A stretch of DNA of 64,000 bases, taken from contig NZ_CAESCH010000001.1 of the NCBI RefSeq assembly GCF_903166545.1, positions 3,848,001 to 3,912,000 of the forward strand. The letters are read 5' to 3'. Source of the stretch: Metabacillus schmidteae. GTDB lineage: Bacteria > Bacillota > Bacilli > Bacillales > Bacillaceae. The translations under genes were made by a program, and so were the position numbers. Under the pieces are notes generated by a model. The model was not told where the DNA came from and made no database searches. It worked only from the letters and a program-made list of their open reading frames with translations. Of the stretch, positions 17,661-24,597 are shown in pieces (the first letter of the stretch is position 1; each line of letters begins with the position of its first letter).

Positions 17661-18761
17661 TTATTTTGATTTTTTATAAAATGGTGTAGCAACCACGGAA
17701 GCCTTTAAACGTTTTTTTCTAATTTGAACTTCAACCTCTGTACCCGGCTGTGTAAATTCAGATTTTAGTAGAGCTAAACCAATATTTTTCTTTAAGGTTG
17801 GTGACTGTGTTCCAGTTGTCACAACACCTATGACTTCTTCACCAGAAAAAACCTCATAACCATGACGCGGAATACCTTTTTCCAATAACTCAATTCCCAC
17901 TAACTTACGAGCAGTTCCTTTTTCCTTTTGCTGCAATAAAACCGCTTTTCCATTGAACTCAGCTTCTTTGTTTGTTTTCACTGCAAACCCAATGCCCGCT
18001 TCAATTGGGGTAATATCTTTCGAGAGCTCTTGACCATATAAAGGCAATGTTGCTTCAAAACGTAATGTATCTCGCGCACCTAGTCCACATGGAATAACAC
18101 CTTTACTTTTACCTGCTTCAAGAATGTTTCTCCATAAAGTTGCAGCATCATTCGAATGGCAATATAGCTCAAACCCATCCTCACCTGTATAGCCAGTTCT
18201 AGACACTAACACATGAACACCAGCAACTATTTCATCGTTTTTAAACTTAAAAAGCTTGATTTCAGATAGGTTTGTGTCCGTTAGTGTTTGAAGAACTTCT
18301 TCTGCAATTGGCCCTTGAAGAGCAAGAAGAGCATATTCATCTGATTTATTTTCAATTGTCACATTTCCACTTTTATTTGCTTTTAGCCACTCAAGATCTT
18401 TTTCGATGTTCGAAGCGTTAATAACCAGCAAATAATCATTTTCCTCTTTTTTATAAATGAGTAAATCGTCCACTGTTCCGCCATTTTCATAGCACATAGC
18501 CGTATACTGGGCGCCACCTGACTTAAGAAGAGACACATCATTCGTTACAACCTTTTGTAAAAAAGCTAAACTATCTTCACCTCGAACCTCGACCTCACCC
18601 ATATGTGATACATCAAATAACCCCGCTTTTGTTCGAACGGCTTCATGTTCTTCCTTAATAGAAGTAAATTGAACAGGTAAATCCCAACCTCCAAAATCAA
18701 TTGTCTTGGCACCATACTCTTTATAAAGATCGTATAAAGGTGTTCGATGTAGTTCTGTCAT
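17661..18761 (-). CDS. gcvT: Aminomethyltransferase (glycine cleavage T-protein)
   Basis: 366 residues from the ATG at 18761, which follows GGAAGGAG; the open frame extends upstream into the riboswitch and is not coding there. The T-protein releases ammonia from the aminomethyl-GcvH intermediate and makes 5,10-methylene-tetrahydrofolate. Motifs include [47 protein letters not shown] and [12 protein letters not shown]. It is the first gene of the operon and is controlled by the glycine riboswitch at 18796-19062. Confidence 0.97.
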   Translation of the reverse strand: MTELHRTPLYDLYKEYGAKTIDFGGWDLPVQFTSIKEEHEAVRTKAGLFDVSHMGEVEVRGEDSLAFLQKVVTNDVSLLKSGGAQYTAMCYENGGTVDDLLIYKKEENDYLLVINASNIEKDLEWLKANKSGNVTIENKSDEYALLALQGPIAEEVLQTLTDTNLSEIKLFKFKNDEIVAGVHVLVSRTGYTGEDGFELYCHSNDAATLWRNILEAGKSKGVIPCGLGARDTLRFEATLPLYGQELSKDITPIEAGIGFAVKTNKEAEFNGKAVLLQQKEKGTARKLVGIELLEKGIPRHGYEVFSGEEVIGVVTTGTQSPTLKKNIGLALLKSEFTQPGTEVEVQIRKKRLKASVVATPFYKKSK

Positions 18762-18795
18762 GTGGACTACTCCTTCCGATATTAAAAAATGCATC

Positions 18796-19062
18796 AAAAA
18801 AAGGACATAACACTCCCATCTACTTGTGGAAGTCTCTGTCCTTTTAACCTGAAAGTTTACCTTATGAGTGCGTGATACTAGTGGCCTTGTAATAAGACAT
18901 ACTATCACCTCATAAAGCTTTCCCCTTTGGTAGTTTACGTGAACACACGCAAACACTCTCCAGAGTCGCGTCAAATAAGAGTCTTTTTGCCTGAGAGATT
19001 CACAATTGTTTGCTCCTTCGGCGCTATACTAACCTATAGTCTCTCCCCTTATTCTCATCCGC
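18796..19062 (-). promoter_or_regulatory. Tandem glycine riboswitch with terminator, upstream of gcvT
   Basis: On the minus strand a first aptamer (about 19062-18975) carries GGGGAGAGAC, GCCGAAGGAGCAA and AATCTCTCAGGCAAAAAGACTC. A second (about 18971-18833) carries CTCTGGAGAG, ACCAAAGGGGAAAGC and AAACTTTCAGGTTAAAAGGACAGAG. Both match the gcvT-motif consensus. A terminator follows: AAAGGACA...TGTCCTTTTTTT. The 3' side of the second P1 (GGACAGAG) is also part of the terminator stem, so glycine binding should prevent termination, an ON switch as in B. subtilis. The arm between the second aptamer's AAAGC and AAACTT is long. The rest of the gap to 19377 holds a perfect TTCGACA Spo0A-box-like string (19221-19227). 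Confidence 0.95.
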
Positions 19063-19377
19063 ACATATTTTGTTTTCTTGTTGGCTATACTACTAAAACC
19101 TGAATTATGACATTTGACATTTTAAACATTTGCATTTTCAAACGAATGAAAGCGTTAAGCTGACTGAAAGATATGAAAATGATGAACTTTCTTATTAACA
19201 TCCTACCATGTGTGTATGTTTTCGACAATCCTTTTTTATCTTAACATTAAAAAATATTTCTATATTGAATGTTCGGTTTTTGTCGTTATCAGTCTTTTTT
19301 ATATGTTATTTTCACTTATTCTACGAAAAATCATGAACAATCATAAAAGTCATTTTCATGAAAGGAATGTCTTTACA

Positions 19378-21063
19378 ATGAACATCAAGACGAACTTCTT
19401 TTTCTCCTGGCAGGAGGGATTTCTAGAAAAACTAAACAATGATGGACCGTGGTCAAATTGGGAGCTTTACAAGCTTGCATATGAAGTTCAAAAGAATACA
19501 CAAGTTCCTTCTTTTGAAGGCTTACAAGCCCCAAAACACTTGCCACACTTTACACCTCTACCTCATCAACTAGAAGTAGCGCAAAGAGTCGTCGAAAAAA
19601 TGAACGGTAAAGCGATCCTTGCTGATGAGGTTGGTTTGGGAAAAACAATTGAGGCTGGTCTCATTTTAAAAGAATATATGATTCGGGGACTGGTCAAAAA
19701 AGTACTTATTCTCGTCCCGGCATCACTTGTATCACAATGGGCCCGTGAATTAATTGAAAAATTCTTTATTCCTGCTGTAGAACAAAAGAAAAGTTATGTA
19801 TGGGAAGCATGTGATGTTGTTGTGTCCTCTATTGATACAGCGAAAAGAAGCCCACATCGTGACATTGTCTATAACCAGAACTATGATCTCGTCATAATTG
19901 ATGAAGCTCACAAGCTTAAAAATAATAAAACAAAAAACTATGAATTTGTTCAAAATTTAAAAAAGAAATATTGTTTACTATTAACAGCAACACCAGTTCA
20001 AAACAGAGTAGAAGAAATTTTCAACTTAGTATCATTATTAAAACCAGGCCATCTTGGAAACGAAGCCTATTTTTCAGATGTGTTTTCAGCGAAGGAACGT
20101 TCAATTGAGGACCATGAGCAATTACGTGAGCTCATTAATAAAGTTATGATTAGAAATCGGCGCGGTGACACAGGTATTGAATGGCCAAAGCGTATTGTTG
20201 AAACAGTGCCAATCGAATTTTCAGAAACAGAACAACATCTTTATGACACCATTTCTGCTCTTAAGTCATCATCACAATATGCTGCAAACACCTTCTCTAT
20301 TATGACCTTACAACGGGAAGCTTGCAGTAGTCGTGAAGCTGTCTATATGACTCTTAAAAAGATGCTTGACTTGCCTGAAGAAGAGGAAGCTGTTTTGCCA
20401 AATGATGTCATCAAAGAAATTATGATGGCCATTGACGGTGTTACGCAAAACTCAAAAGCATTAAAAGTAGTAGAGTTAATCAAAGAACTTGATGATAAAG
20501 TCATTATTTTCACTGAATATCGAGCAACTCAATTTTATTTACAATGGTTTCTTCAGCAGCATGGCATTACGTCCGTTCCATTTCGTGGTGGCTTTAAAAG
20601 AGGAAAAAAAGATTGGATGAAAGAACTCTTTAAAAATCGCGTACAAGTACTCATAGCGACAGAAGCTGGCGGTGAAGGAATCAACCTTCAATTTTGTCAT
20701 AATATTATCAATTATGATTTACCATGGAATCCAATGCGTTTAGAACAGCGTATTGGTCGTATACACCGTTTAGGTCAGGAACAAGACGTTAACATATACA
20801 ATATGGCAACCAAAAACACAGTTGAAGAACATATTTTAACTCTTCTGTATGACAAAATTAATTTATTTGAAAAAGTCATTGGTGACCTTGATGAGATTCT
20901 CACTCGATTAGAAATTAAAAACTTCGAGGAACATATACAAGACATCATGTACCACTCAAAAAGCGACAGAGAAATGAAAATAAAAATGGAGAATTTAACA
21001 TCAATTCTCGATTATGCTCAAGCTTCACAAGAACAACGAAAAGCAGCAAGCGGAGATAAGTAG
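19378..21063 (+). CDS. yqhH: SNF2-family helicase YqhH
   Basis: A 561-residue DEAD/H-type SNF2 ATPase (B. subtilis YqhH is of about the same length). Walker A lies in ADEVGLGKTIEAGL, motif II is DEAH (IIDEAHKLKN), motif III is LLTATPVQNR, and the C-terminal helicase lobe has ATEAGGEGINLQF and QRIGRIHRLGQ. It probably translocates on double-stranded DNA or remodels protein-nucleic acid complexes; its cellular role is unknown. I chose the ATG at 19378 (AAGGAATG upstream) over the open frame from 19210, whose extra hydrophobic residues do not belong to the family. yqhG follows 15 bp later. Confidence 0.9.
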   Translation: MNIKTNFFFSWQEGFLEKLNNDGPWSNWELYKLAYEVQKNTQVPSFEGLQAPKHLPHFTPLPHQLEVAQRVVEKMNGKAILADEVGLGKTIEAGLILKEYMIRGLVKKVLILVPASLVSQWARELIEKFFIPAVEQKKSYVWEACDVVVSSIDTAKRSPHRDIVYNQNYDLVIIDEAHKLKNNKTKNYEFVQNLKKKYCLLLTATPVQNRVEEIFNLVSLLKPGHLGNEAYFSDVFSAKERSIEDHEQLRELINKVMIRNRRGDTGIEWPKRIVETVPIEFSETEQHLYDTISALKSSSQYAANTFSIMTLQREACSSREAVYMTLKKMLDLPEEEEAVLPNDVIKEIMMAIDGVTQNSKALKVVELIKELDDKVIIFTEYRATQFYLQWFLQQHGITSVPFRGGFKRGKKDWMKELFKNRVQVLIATEAGGEGINLQFCHNIINYDLPWNPMRLEQRIGRIHRLGQEQDVNIYNMATKNTVEEHILTLLYDKINLFEKVIGDLDEILTRLEIKNFEEHIQDIMYHSKSDREMKIKMENLTSILDYAQASQEQRKAASGDK

Positions 21064-21078
21064 AAAGGTGGCGACAGT

Positions 21079-21879
21079 ATGCAGCAAGAACAAATTCATC
21101 ACTTTTTAGAAAGCTTTTTCAAATCCAATTCCTGTGACATTCTTGAAAACAAAGAAGGATATATAACAGTACAACTTACTATTGAAATGGATAAGCTTTT
21201 AATGAATAGACCATTTTACTGGCACTACCTTGAAAAAACAAACGGGGTACCAAACCCAATGAAACTTACCCTAATCACTGATCAAAATCGTGCGCCAAAA
21301 GACCTGAAAGGAGAGGTCATGCATTTCGGTGCTCCCCGTCTTCACCAAATTTTTCAATCAACCAAAACACTGGGAAGCTATATCAGACTTTTTGAACATG
21401 TCAAAACAGACGGAGGAAATAAACCTCTCCATCCTTGGGTCGGAGTCAATATCATCGTTTCCTACCAATGCGATATGAAAAAGGACCACCTATACTCGAT
21501 CGGCCTACATTTAATAAGCGGTACTATAGTCGAAAACTTTCAAGACAAACTTGAAAATTTAGACTTAACACCAAAAATTCCAGATCTTTGCTTTACGATG
21601 TCTCCCCTTATTAGGCCGGAAAGTGGTTTAAAACGAATTGAACAATTCATTTTGCAAGATATACAAGCCCAAGATCATACATGGGCAGACAAGGCAAGAG
21701 ATAGATGGAACGAAGACCTAGAACTTTTAAACCATTTTTACGAAGACCTAGAGGAAAAACCTGAATGCTATGAAGTCGAAAAACAAGCATTGAAAGAGCT
21801 TTATGAACCTCAGATTCACATTTCAATTCAAAGCGGCGGGATTTTTTATTTGACCCCGGAAGGTATTTTCAACTCCTAA
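21079..21879 (+). CDS. yqhG: YqhG family protein
   Basis: A 266-residue protein of the YqhG family, found next to yqhH in Bacillus and of unknown function. It is soluble, acidic in the second half and has no recognisable catalytic motif. The region around residues 90-110 (HFGAPRLHQIFQSTK) is the best-conserved looking part. The start ATG at 21079 follows AAAGGTGGCG. It is probably co-transcribed with yqhH (15-bp gap). An inverted repeat overlaps its stop codon. Confidence 0.85.
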   Translation: MQQEQIHHFLESFFKSNSCDILENKEGYITVQLTIEMDKLLMNRPFYWHYLEKTNGVPNPMKLTLITDQNRAPKDLKGEVMHFGAPRLHQIFQSTKTLGSYIRLFEHVKTDGGNKPLHPWVGVNIIVSYQCDMKKDHLYSIGLHLISGTIVENFQDKLENLDLTPKIPDLCFTMSPLIRPESGLKRIEQFILQDIQAQDHTWADKARDRWNEDLELLNHFYEDLEEKPECYEVEKQALKELYEPQIHISIQSGGIFYLTPEGIFNS

Positions 21880-21903
21880 GTAATGATACTAATTACTTAG
21901 GAG
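21873..21903. repeat. 12-bp inverted repeat over the yqhG stop codon
   Basis: CTCCTAAGTAAT / ATTACTTAGGAG forms a perfect stem with a 7-nt loop. No T run follows, so it is not a typical intrinsic terminator; it may stabilise the 3' end. Confidence 0.6.
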
Positions 21904-21917
21904 AAGTACAAATTGAT

Positions 21918-21951
21918 AAAAATTAATTTTCGTTCGACAAAAATTAATTTT
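21918..21951 (+). promoter_or_regulatory. Spo0A box between two copies of an AT-rich palindromic repeat
   Basis: A perfect 0A box TTCGACA (21933-21939) is flanked on both sides by AAAAATTAATTTT, itself palindromic. It lies about 390 bp upstream of sinI. In B. subtilis sinI transcription is activated by phosphorylated Spo0A from this intergenic region. The repeats could be a second binding site, for example for AbrB, but that is a guess. Confidence 0.5.
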
Positions 21952-22077
21952 AAAATCTCCGTTTCTTATTAATTTATTGTAAAAATAAAGCCAGAATAAC
22001 ATCTAAAAAACCTTTCTTCTCACCTACTTTTGTAAATTCATTGTAAAAATTACAGATAAATGAAAAAAATTTATTTC

Positions 22078-22122
22078 ATCGACAAAGTTCAGCATACATT
22101 GATAATAATTCTCTTTTATAAT
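22078..22122 (+). promoter_or_regulatory. Candidate Spo0A-activated sinI promoter
   Basis: TATAAT at 22117-22122 is a good -10. No consensus -35 is present, but a near-perfect 0A box (ATCGACA, 22078-22084) lies about 33 bp upstream of the -10, where an activator would replace the -35. Transcription from here would place the c-di-GMP riboswitch in the sinI leader. The interval 21880-22320 has no other gene. Confidence 0.5.
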
Positions 22123-22210
22123 AGAACTTGTTAATAGTTAAAAAGTTATACATAAATAAAGGACTATAGAAATATAATTATTAACACTTGATGACAAAAT
22201 AATCAGTACA

Positions 22211-22287
22211 AAGGCAAACCTATTGAAAAATAGGGACGCAAAGTCACGGGTCTTCAGGTTAACAACTAAGACGGCTGGGCTGCCTGA
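22211..22287 (+). promoter_or_regulatory. Cyclic di-GMP-I (GEMM-I) riboswitch in the sinI leader
   Basis: The sequence has every hallmark of GEMM-I. P1 is AGGCA / TGCCT. P2 is CCTATT / AATAGG closed by a GAAA tetraloop. Then come the invariant GGGACGCAAAG and a P3 arm (GGGTCTT / AAGAC) ending GGCTGGGCTGCC. It ends 33 nt before the sinI ATG. No intrinsic terminator follows; instead a weak hairpin TGAAATAC / GTATTTTA abuts the AGGAGG, so control is probably at translation initiation. I cannot decide the direction of the response from the sequence. By established knowledge this aptamer class binds c-di-GMP; its use before sinI is inferred from position. Confidence 0.92.
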
Positions 22288-22320
22288 AATACAGATTGGT
22301 ATTTTAGGAGGAAAAGAAAA

Positions 22321-22470
22321 ATGGAGATAGTTGAAAAAATCACACATGATGAACAGCTCGATCAAGAGTGGGTCGAGCTCATACTAGAAGCTTTAGAACT
22401 AGGAATCAGTGTAGAGGAAATAAAAGATTTCTTATCCAAAAAGTCAAATGCCGTTTTAAAATCGTCATAA
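22321..22470 (+). CDS. sinI: SinI, antagonist of SinR
   Basis: A 49-residue protein whose core DQEWVELILEALELGISVEEIKDFL is the SinI dimerisation helix pair, which binds the matching C-terminal segment of SinR and disrupts the SinR tetramer. AGGAGG lies 8 nt before the ATG. In B. subtilis SinI is made under Spo0A control and releases matrix genes from SinR repression. Here a Spo0A-box region and a c-di-GMP riboswitch precede it. It is somewhat shorter than the 57 residues of B. subtilis SinI. sinR follows 102 bp later. Confidence 0.93.
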   Translation: MEIVEKITHDEQLDQEWVELILEALELGISVEEIKDFLSKKSNAVLKSS

Positions 22471-22537
22471 ATAGTATTAACTCAATGTAAATTTTTTTTG
22501 ATTTGTGTTCTGCATATAAAACAAACCCTTCTTTATA

Positions 22538-22546
22538 TGTTATAAT
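22538..22546 (+). promoter_or_regulatory. Extended -10 promoter for sinR
   Basis: TGtTATAAT between sinI and sinR is a perfect extended -10; no good -35 is seen. B. subtilis also has a separate sinR promoter here, giving constant SinR supply independent of sinI. Confidence 0.55.
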
Positions 22547-22572
22547 GGCTTCAATAAGGAAGGTGACTTGAC

Positions 22573-22905
22573 GTGATTGGTCCAAGAATCAAAAAATATC
22601 GCACACAAAAAAATCTATCACTGTCCGAACTAGCAGAACGAGCGGGAGTAGCAAAATCCTACCTAAGTTCGATTGAGCGTAATCTCCAGTCAAACCCTTC
22701 TGTTCAATTTTTAGAAAAAGTCTCATCAGTTCTTGGTGTATCAGTTAATACTCTTCTTAATGAACATAACGAATCCGACCCAGAAGAGCTTGACATAGAA
22801 TGGACAAAACTCGTACAGGATGCAATGAAGTCTGGTGTTTCAAAGGAGCAGTTTAAGGAGTTTTTGGAATTTACTAAGTGGAAAATAAGCAATGACAATA
22901 AGTAA
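22573..22905 (+). CDS. sinR: SinR, master repressor of biofilm genes
   Basis: A 110-residue protein close to the 111 residues of B. subtilis SinR. The N-terminal XRE helix-turn-helix (about 1-65; LSELAERAGVAKSYLSSIERN) reads GTTCTYT-type operators. The C-terminal SinR/SinI interaction domain (about 74-108; DIEWTKLVQDAMKSGVSKEQFKEFL) parallels SinI. The start is GTG at 22573 with AAGGAAGGTG upstream. In B. subtilis it represses eps and tapA-sipW-tasA; in this window the candidate targets are the neighbouring polysaccharide genes. Confidence 0.94.
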   Translation: MIGPRIKKYRTQKNLSLSELAERAGVAKSYLSSIERNLQSNPSVQFLEKVSSVLGVSVNTLLNEHNESDPEELDIEWTKLVQDAMKSGVSKEQFKEFLEFTKWKISNDNK

Positions 22906-22945
22906 GAGCATCCCAGGGAGCTAAGGCTTTCGGATGCTCTTTTAT
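22904..22945. terminator. Terminator of sinR
   Basis: AAGAGCATCC / GGATGCTCTT forms a 10-bp perfect stem and is followed by TTTAT on the plus strand. It also faces the small operon coming from the other side. Confidence 0.88.
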
Positions 22946-22956
22946 TTATAAGCTTA

Positions 22957-23148
22957 TCAATTATTATAAATTTTTCTGCCTCTATATTGTTCATAAATGC
23001 GGCAAGAATGCTGAAGGTTAGTTTGGTGGTTGACACTACATATTTTTCCATCGATAATTTCATTTGCACAATAAGGACATATCCATTTTTTTATTTTTGA
23101 ACTGCTATAGGATGTATTATTACACCTAGTACACGTTTTTCTATACAT
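22957..23148 (-). CDS. Small Cys-rich (zinc-ribbon-like) protein
   Basis: A 63-residue protein with CTRC near the N terminus (residues 6-9) and CPYC (24-27), the spacing of a zinc ribbon, plus single Cys residues further on. GGATGGGAGTG precedes the ATG at 23148. It lies 18 bp after the DUF5658-like gene on the same strand and probably forms an operon with it. I do not recognise a family. Reality is supported by the ribosome binding site, the cysteine pattern and the operon context. Confidence 0.6.
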   Translation of the reverse strand: MYRKTCTRCNNTSYSSSKIKKWICPYCANEIIDGKICSVNHQTNLQHSCRIYEQYRGRKIYNN

Positions 23149-23166
23149 ACACTCCCATCCTTTACT

Positions 23167-23469
23167 TTAACTATAAAAGACCTCTACTATCCAAAAACCG
23201 TGAAAACCAATAATAATGGTATACAATATTGAACCAACCCCTAATATCCTTTTTAAGATGTTCCAGTTGGGAATTTTATCGAAATATAGAAGAGAAAATA
23301 AAATGAATGATAGTAATATTTTTGTGAATAAAAAAGGCATTGGCCCTAGATCTAATAGTACGTTCATTAATGGATTAGCTTCCTGAATATGTCTACCTGA
23401 AACCCCTATGTATGTTGCTAAGGCATCTACTATGTTTAATAGTGCTATGTAATAACATAAGAATCTCAT
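23167..23469 (-). CDS. DUF5658-like small membrane protein
   Basis: A 100-residue protein with three likely membrane helices (about residues 3-20, 43-62 and 72-95) and the motif DALATYIGVSGRHIQEANPLMN, which I associate with the DUF5658 family of short membrane proteins of unknown function. GAGGTGATAAA precedes the ATG at 23469. A Sin-type operator (23493-23507) lies 24 bp upstream, and the gene is divergent from the second sinR, so both may be repressed from the shared region. Confidence 0.72.
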   Translation of the reverse strand: MRFLCYYIALLNIVDALATYIGVSGRHIQEANPLMNVLLDLGPMPFLFTKILLSFILFSLLYFDKIPNWNILKRILGVGSILYTIIIGFHGFWIVEVFYS

Positions 23470-23492
23470 TTTATCACCTCATATAATTCTCA

Positions 23493-23507
23493 TTCTTTAT
23501 AGAGAAC
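23493..23507. promoter_or_regulatory. SinR-type operator in front of the DUF5658-like gene
   Basis: TTCTTTATAGAGAAC contains GTTCTCT on the minus strand (23507-23501) and the near-match ATTCTTT on the other, arranged head to head. The SinR consensus is GTTCTYT. It sits immediately upstream of the ribosome binding site of the 23469-23167 gene. Confidence 0.6.
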
Positions 23508-23567
23508 AAAAGTTTCTAGTTCCAGTCATTTTCTGTTATTGTTGATAAGAATAGATTAATCCACTAT

Positions 23568-23689
23568 AAAGAACAAGTCAATACTATCGTCCCACTAAAA
23601 CTATATATATTTTCTTAATAAAGAACAAAAGCTATGTTTTCCATCCAATCTCATCCCTTTCCTAGTAATCTTTATACTTTATAAAGAAC
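23568..23689. promoter_or_regulatory. Three SinR-type operators in front of the second sinR
   Basis: AAAGAAC (GTTCTTT on the minus strand) occurs at 23568-23574, 23620-23626 (within TTCTTaataAAGAA) and 23683-23689. The last lies inside the promoter whose -10 TATAAT is at 23701-23706, about 46 bp before the ATG at 23753. The spacing between copies is 52 and 63 bp, close to five and six helical turns. This suggests autoregulation or cross-regulation by the first SinR. Confidence 0.65.
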
Positions 23690-23752
23690 AAATTGTGCTG
23701 TATAATGAATAGTGTACCTATTTAAACTATTATTGATAAGGAGACCCAAAAT

Positions 23753-24136
23753 ATGGTTGGAGAAAGAGTAAGGGAGCTGAGGCAGGAAAAGGGATATACA
23801 ATTAGTGAATTAGCTGAATTAGCTGGGGTATCTAAATCTTATTTAAGTTATATTGAAAGAGATGTGCAAAAGAACCCTTCCATTCAATTTTTAAAAAAGA
23901 TTGCAATTCCACTTGATACAGAAGTCGAAGATTTATTAGGAGCAACAACCTCCTACGACCCTTTAAACACAAACTTCATTGATAAAGAATGGAATATCTT
24001 GTTGAATAAAGCAATAAAGGAGGGTATGAGTAAAAATGATTTTAAAGAGTTTCGGGACTACTTAAGGTTTAAGAAATGGATAAATTCTAAGCAAAGAAAC
24101 CCCACTACTACACAGGAGGATTTTTCAGATGACTAA
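23753..24136 (+). CDS. Second SinR-like repressor
   Basis: A 127-residue XRE-family protein with the same two-part layout as SinR: a helix-turn-helix at about 1-65 (ISELAELAGVSKSYLSYIERD) and a Sin-type dimerisation segment at about 83-108 (KEWNILLNKAIKEGMSKNDFKEF). The recognition helix SKSYLSYIER is nearly identical to that of the first SinR, so both may read the same operators. AAGGAGA precedes the ATG. Its stop overlaps the start of a SinI-like gene. It could be functionally comparable to SlrR, but the sequence alone does not show that. Confidence 0.88.
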   Translation: MVGERVRELRQEKGYTISELAELAGVSKSYLSYIERDVQKNPSIQFLKKIAIPLDTEVEDLLGATTSYDPLNTNFIDKEWNILLNKAIKEGMSKNDFKEFRDYLRFKKWINSKQRNPTTTQEDFSDD

Positions 24137-24272
24137 AGTGAAGGAACAAATAGGTTTAAAAGATATGGAAAAGGAATGGGTTGAATTAATAAGTGAAGCA
24201 AGAAAACTCGGTCTATCCTATGATGCAATAAAAAAATTCCTTCACAATGAGAAAGCATCAAAAAGAAATTAG
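24129..24272 (+). CDS. Second SinI-like antagonist
   Basis: A 47-residue protein, too short for most gene callers. Its core DMEKEWVELISEARKLGLSYDAIKKFL aligns with SinI and with the C-terminal segment of both SinR proteins. AGGAGG lies 9 nt before the ATG at 24129. The ATG overlaps the preceding repressor gene in ATGACTAA, so repressor and antagonist are translationally coupled, in reverse order to sinI-sinR. A clear terminator follows. Confidence 0.85.
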   Translation: MTKVKEQIGLKDMEKEWVELISEARKLGLSYDAIKKFLHNEKASKRN

Positions 24273-24292
24273 AAAGTAATATTTGGCATTTG

Positions 24293-24333
24293 ACAAAATG
24301 GGGAAAGGGAATTTATAACCTTTCCCATTTTGT
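24293..24333 (+). terminator. Terminator of the second sinR-sinI pair
   Basis: ACAAAATGGGGAAAGG pairs with CCTTTCCCATTTTGT (one bulged G) across a 10-nt loop, followed by ATTT. Confidence 0.75.
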
Positions 24334-24482
24334 ATTTACATGGAATCTTAATATGAATTGTACCGATATATAAACTAGTAAGGTAAAATACGTTAAAGAA
24401 TTCTATAACCAATATTTAATTGTAACAAATATAGATCTCATTTATTTAACAACCTATCATTTTCTTTGTAATAATTAAATAA

Positions 24483-24515
24483 GGCTAGTATTCATATTAT
24501 AAATGAATACTAGCC
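24483..24515 (-). terminator. Probable terminator of the GT2 synthase gene
   Basis: A 13-bp perfect inverted repeat GGCTAGTATTCAT / ATGAATACTAGCC with a 7-nt loop, 83 bp past the stop codon. The following minus-strand sequence is only moderately T-rich. The rest of the 325-bp gap 24273-24597 shows nothing else. Confidence 0.55.
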
Positions 24516-24597
24516 AATTTATTTTCTCTGAAAGTTGAAGATAATTTTTCTTTCTAATTCTAAGCAAAGGTCTATCTCTCCAGATTAGCATAAGATT

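Noticed and set aside
18762..18974. GcvT N-terminal extension
   Set aside because: The region is the glycine riboswitch and its terminator; the ATG at 18761 has GGAAGGAG.
19221..19227. Spo0A box before yqhH as a firm regulatory site
   Set aside because: A 7-bp string alone is too short to stand without a matched promoter; mentioned only as a possibility.
21873..21903. Intrinsic terminator for yqhG
   Set aside because: Perfect stem but no following T run; recorded only as an inverted repeat.
22704..23069. 121-residue minus-strand frame over sinR
   Set aside because: It is antisense to sinR and crosses the terminator, with no ribosome binding site.
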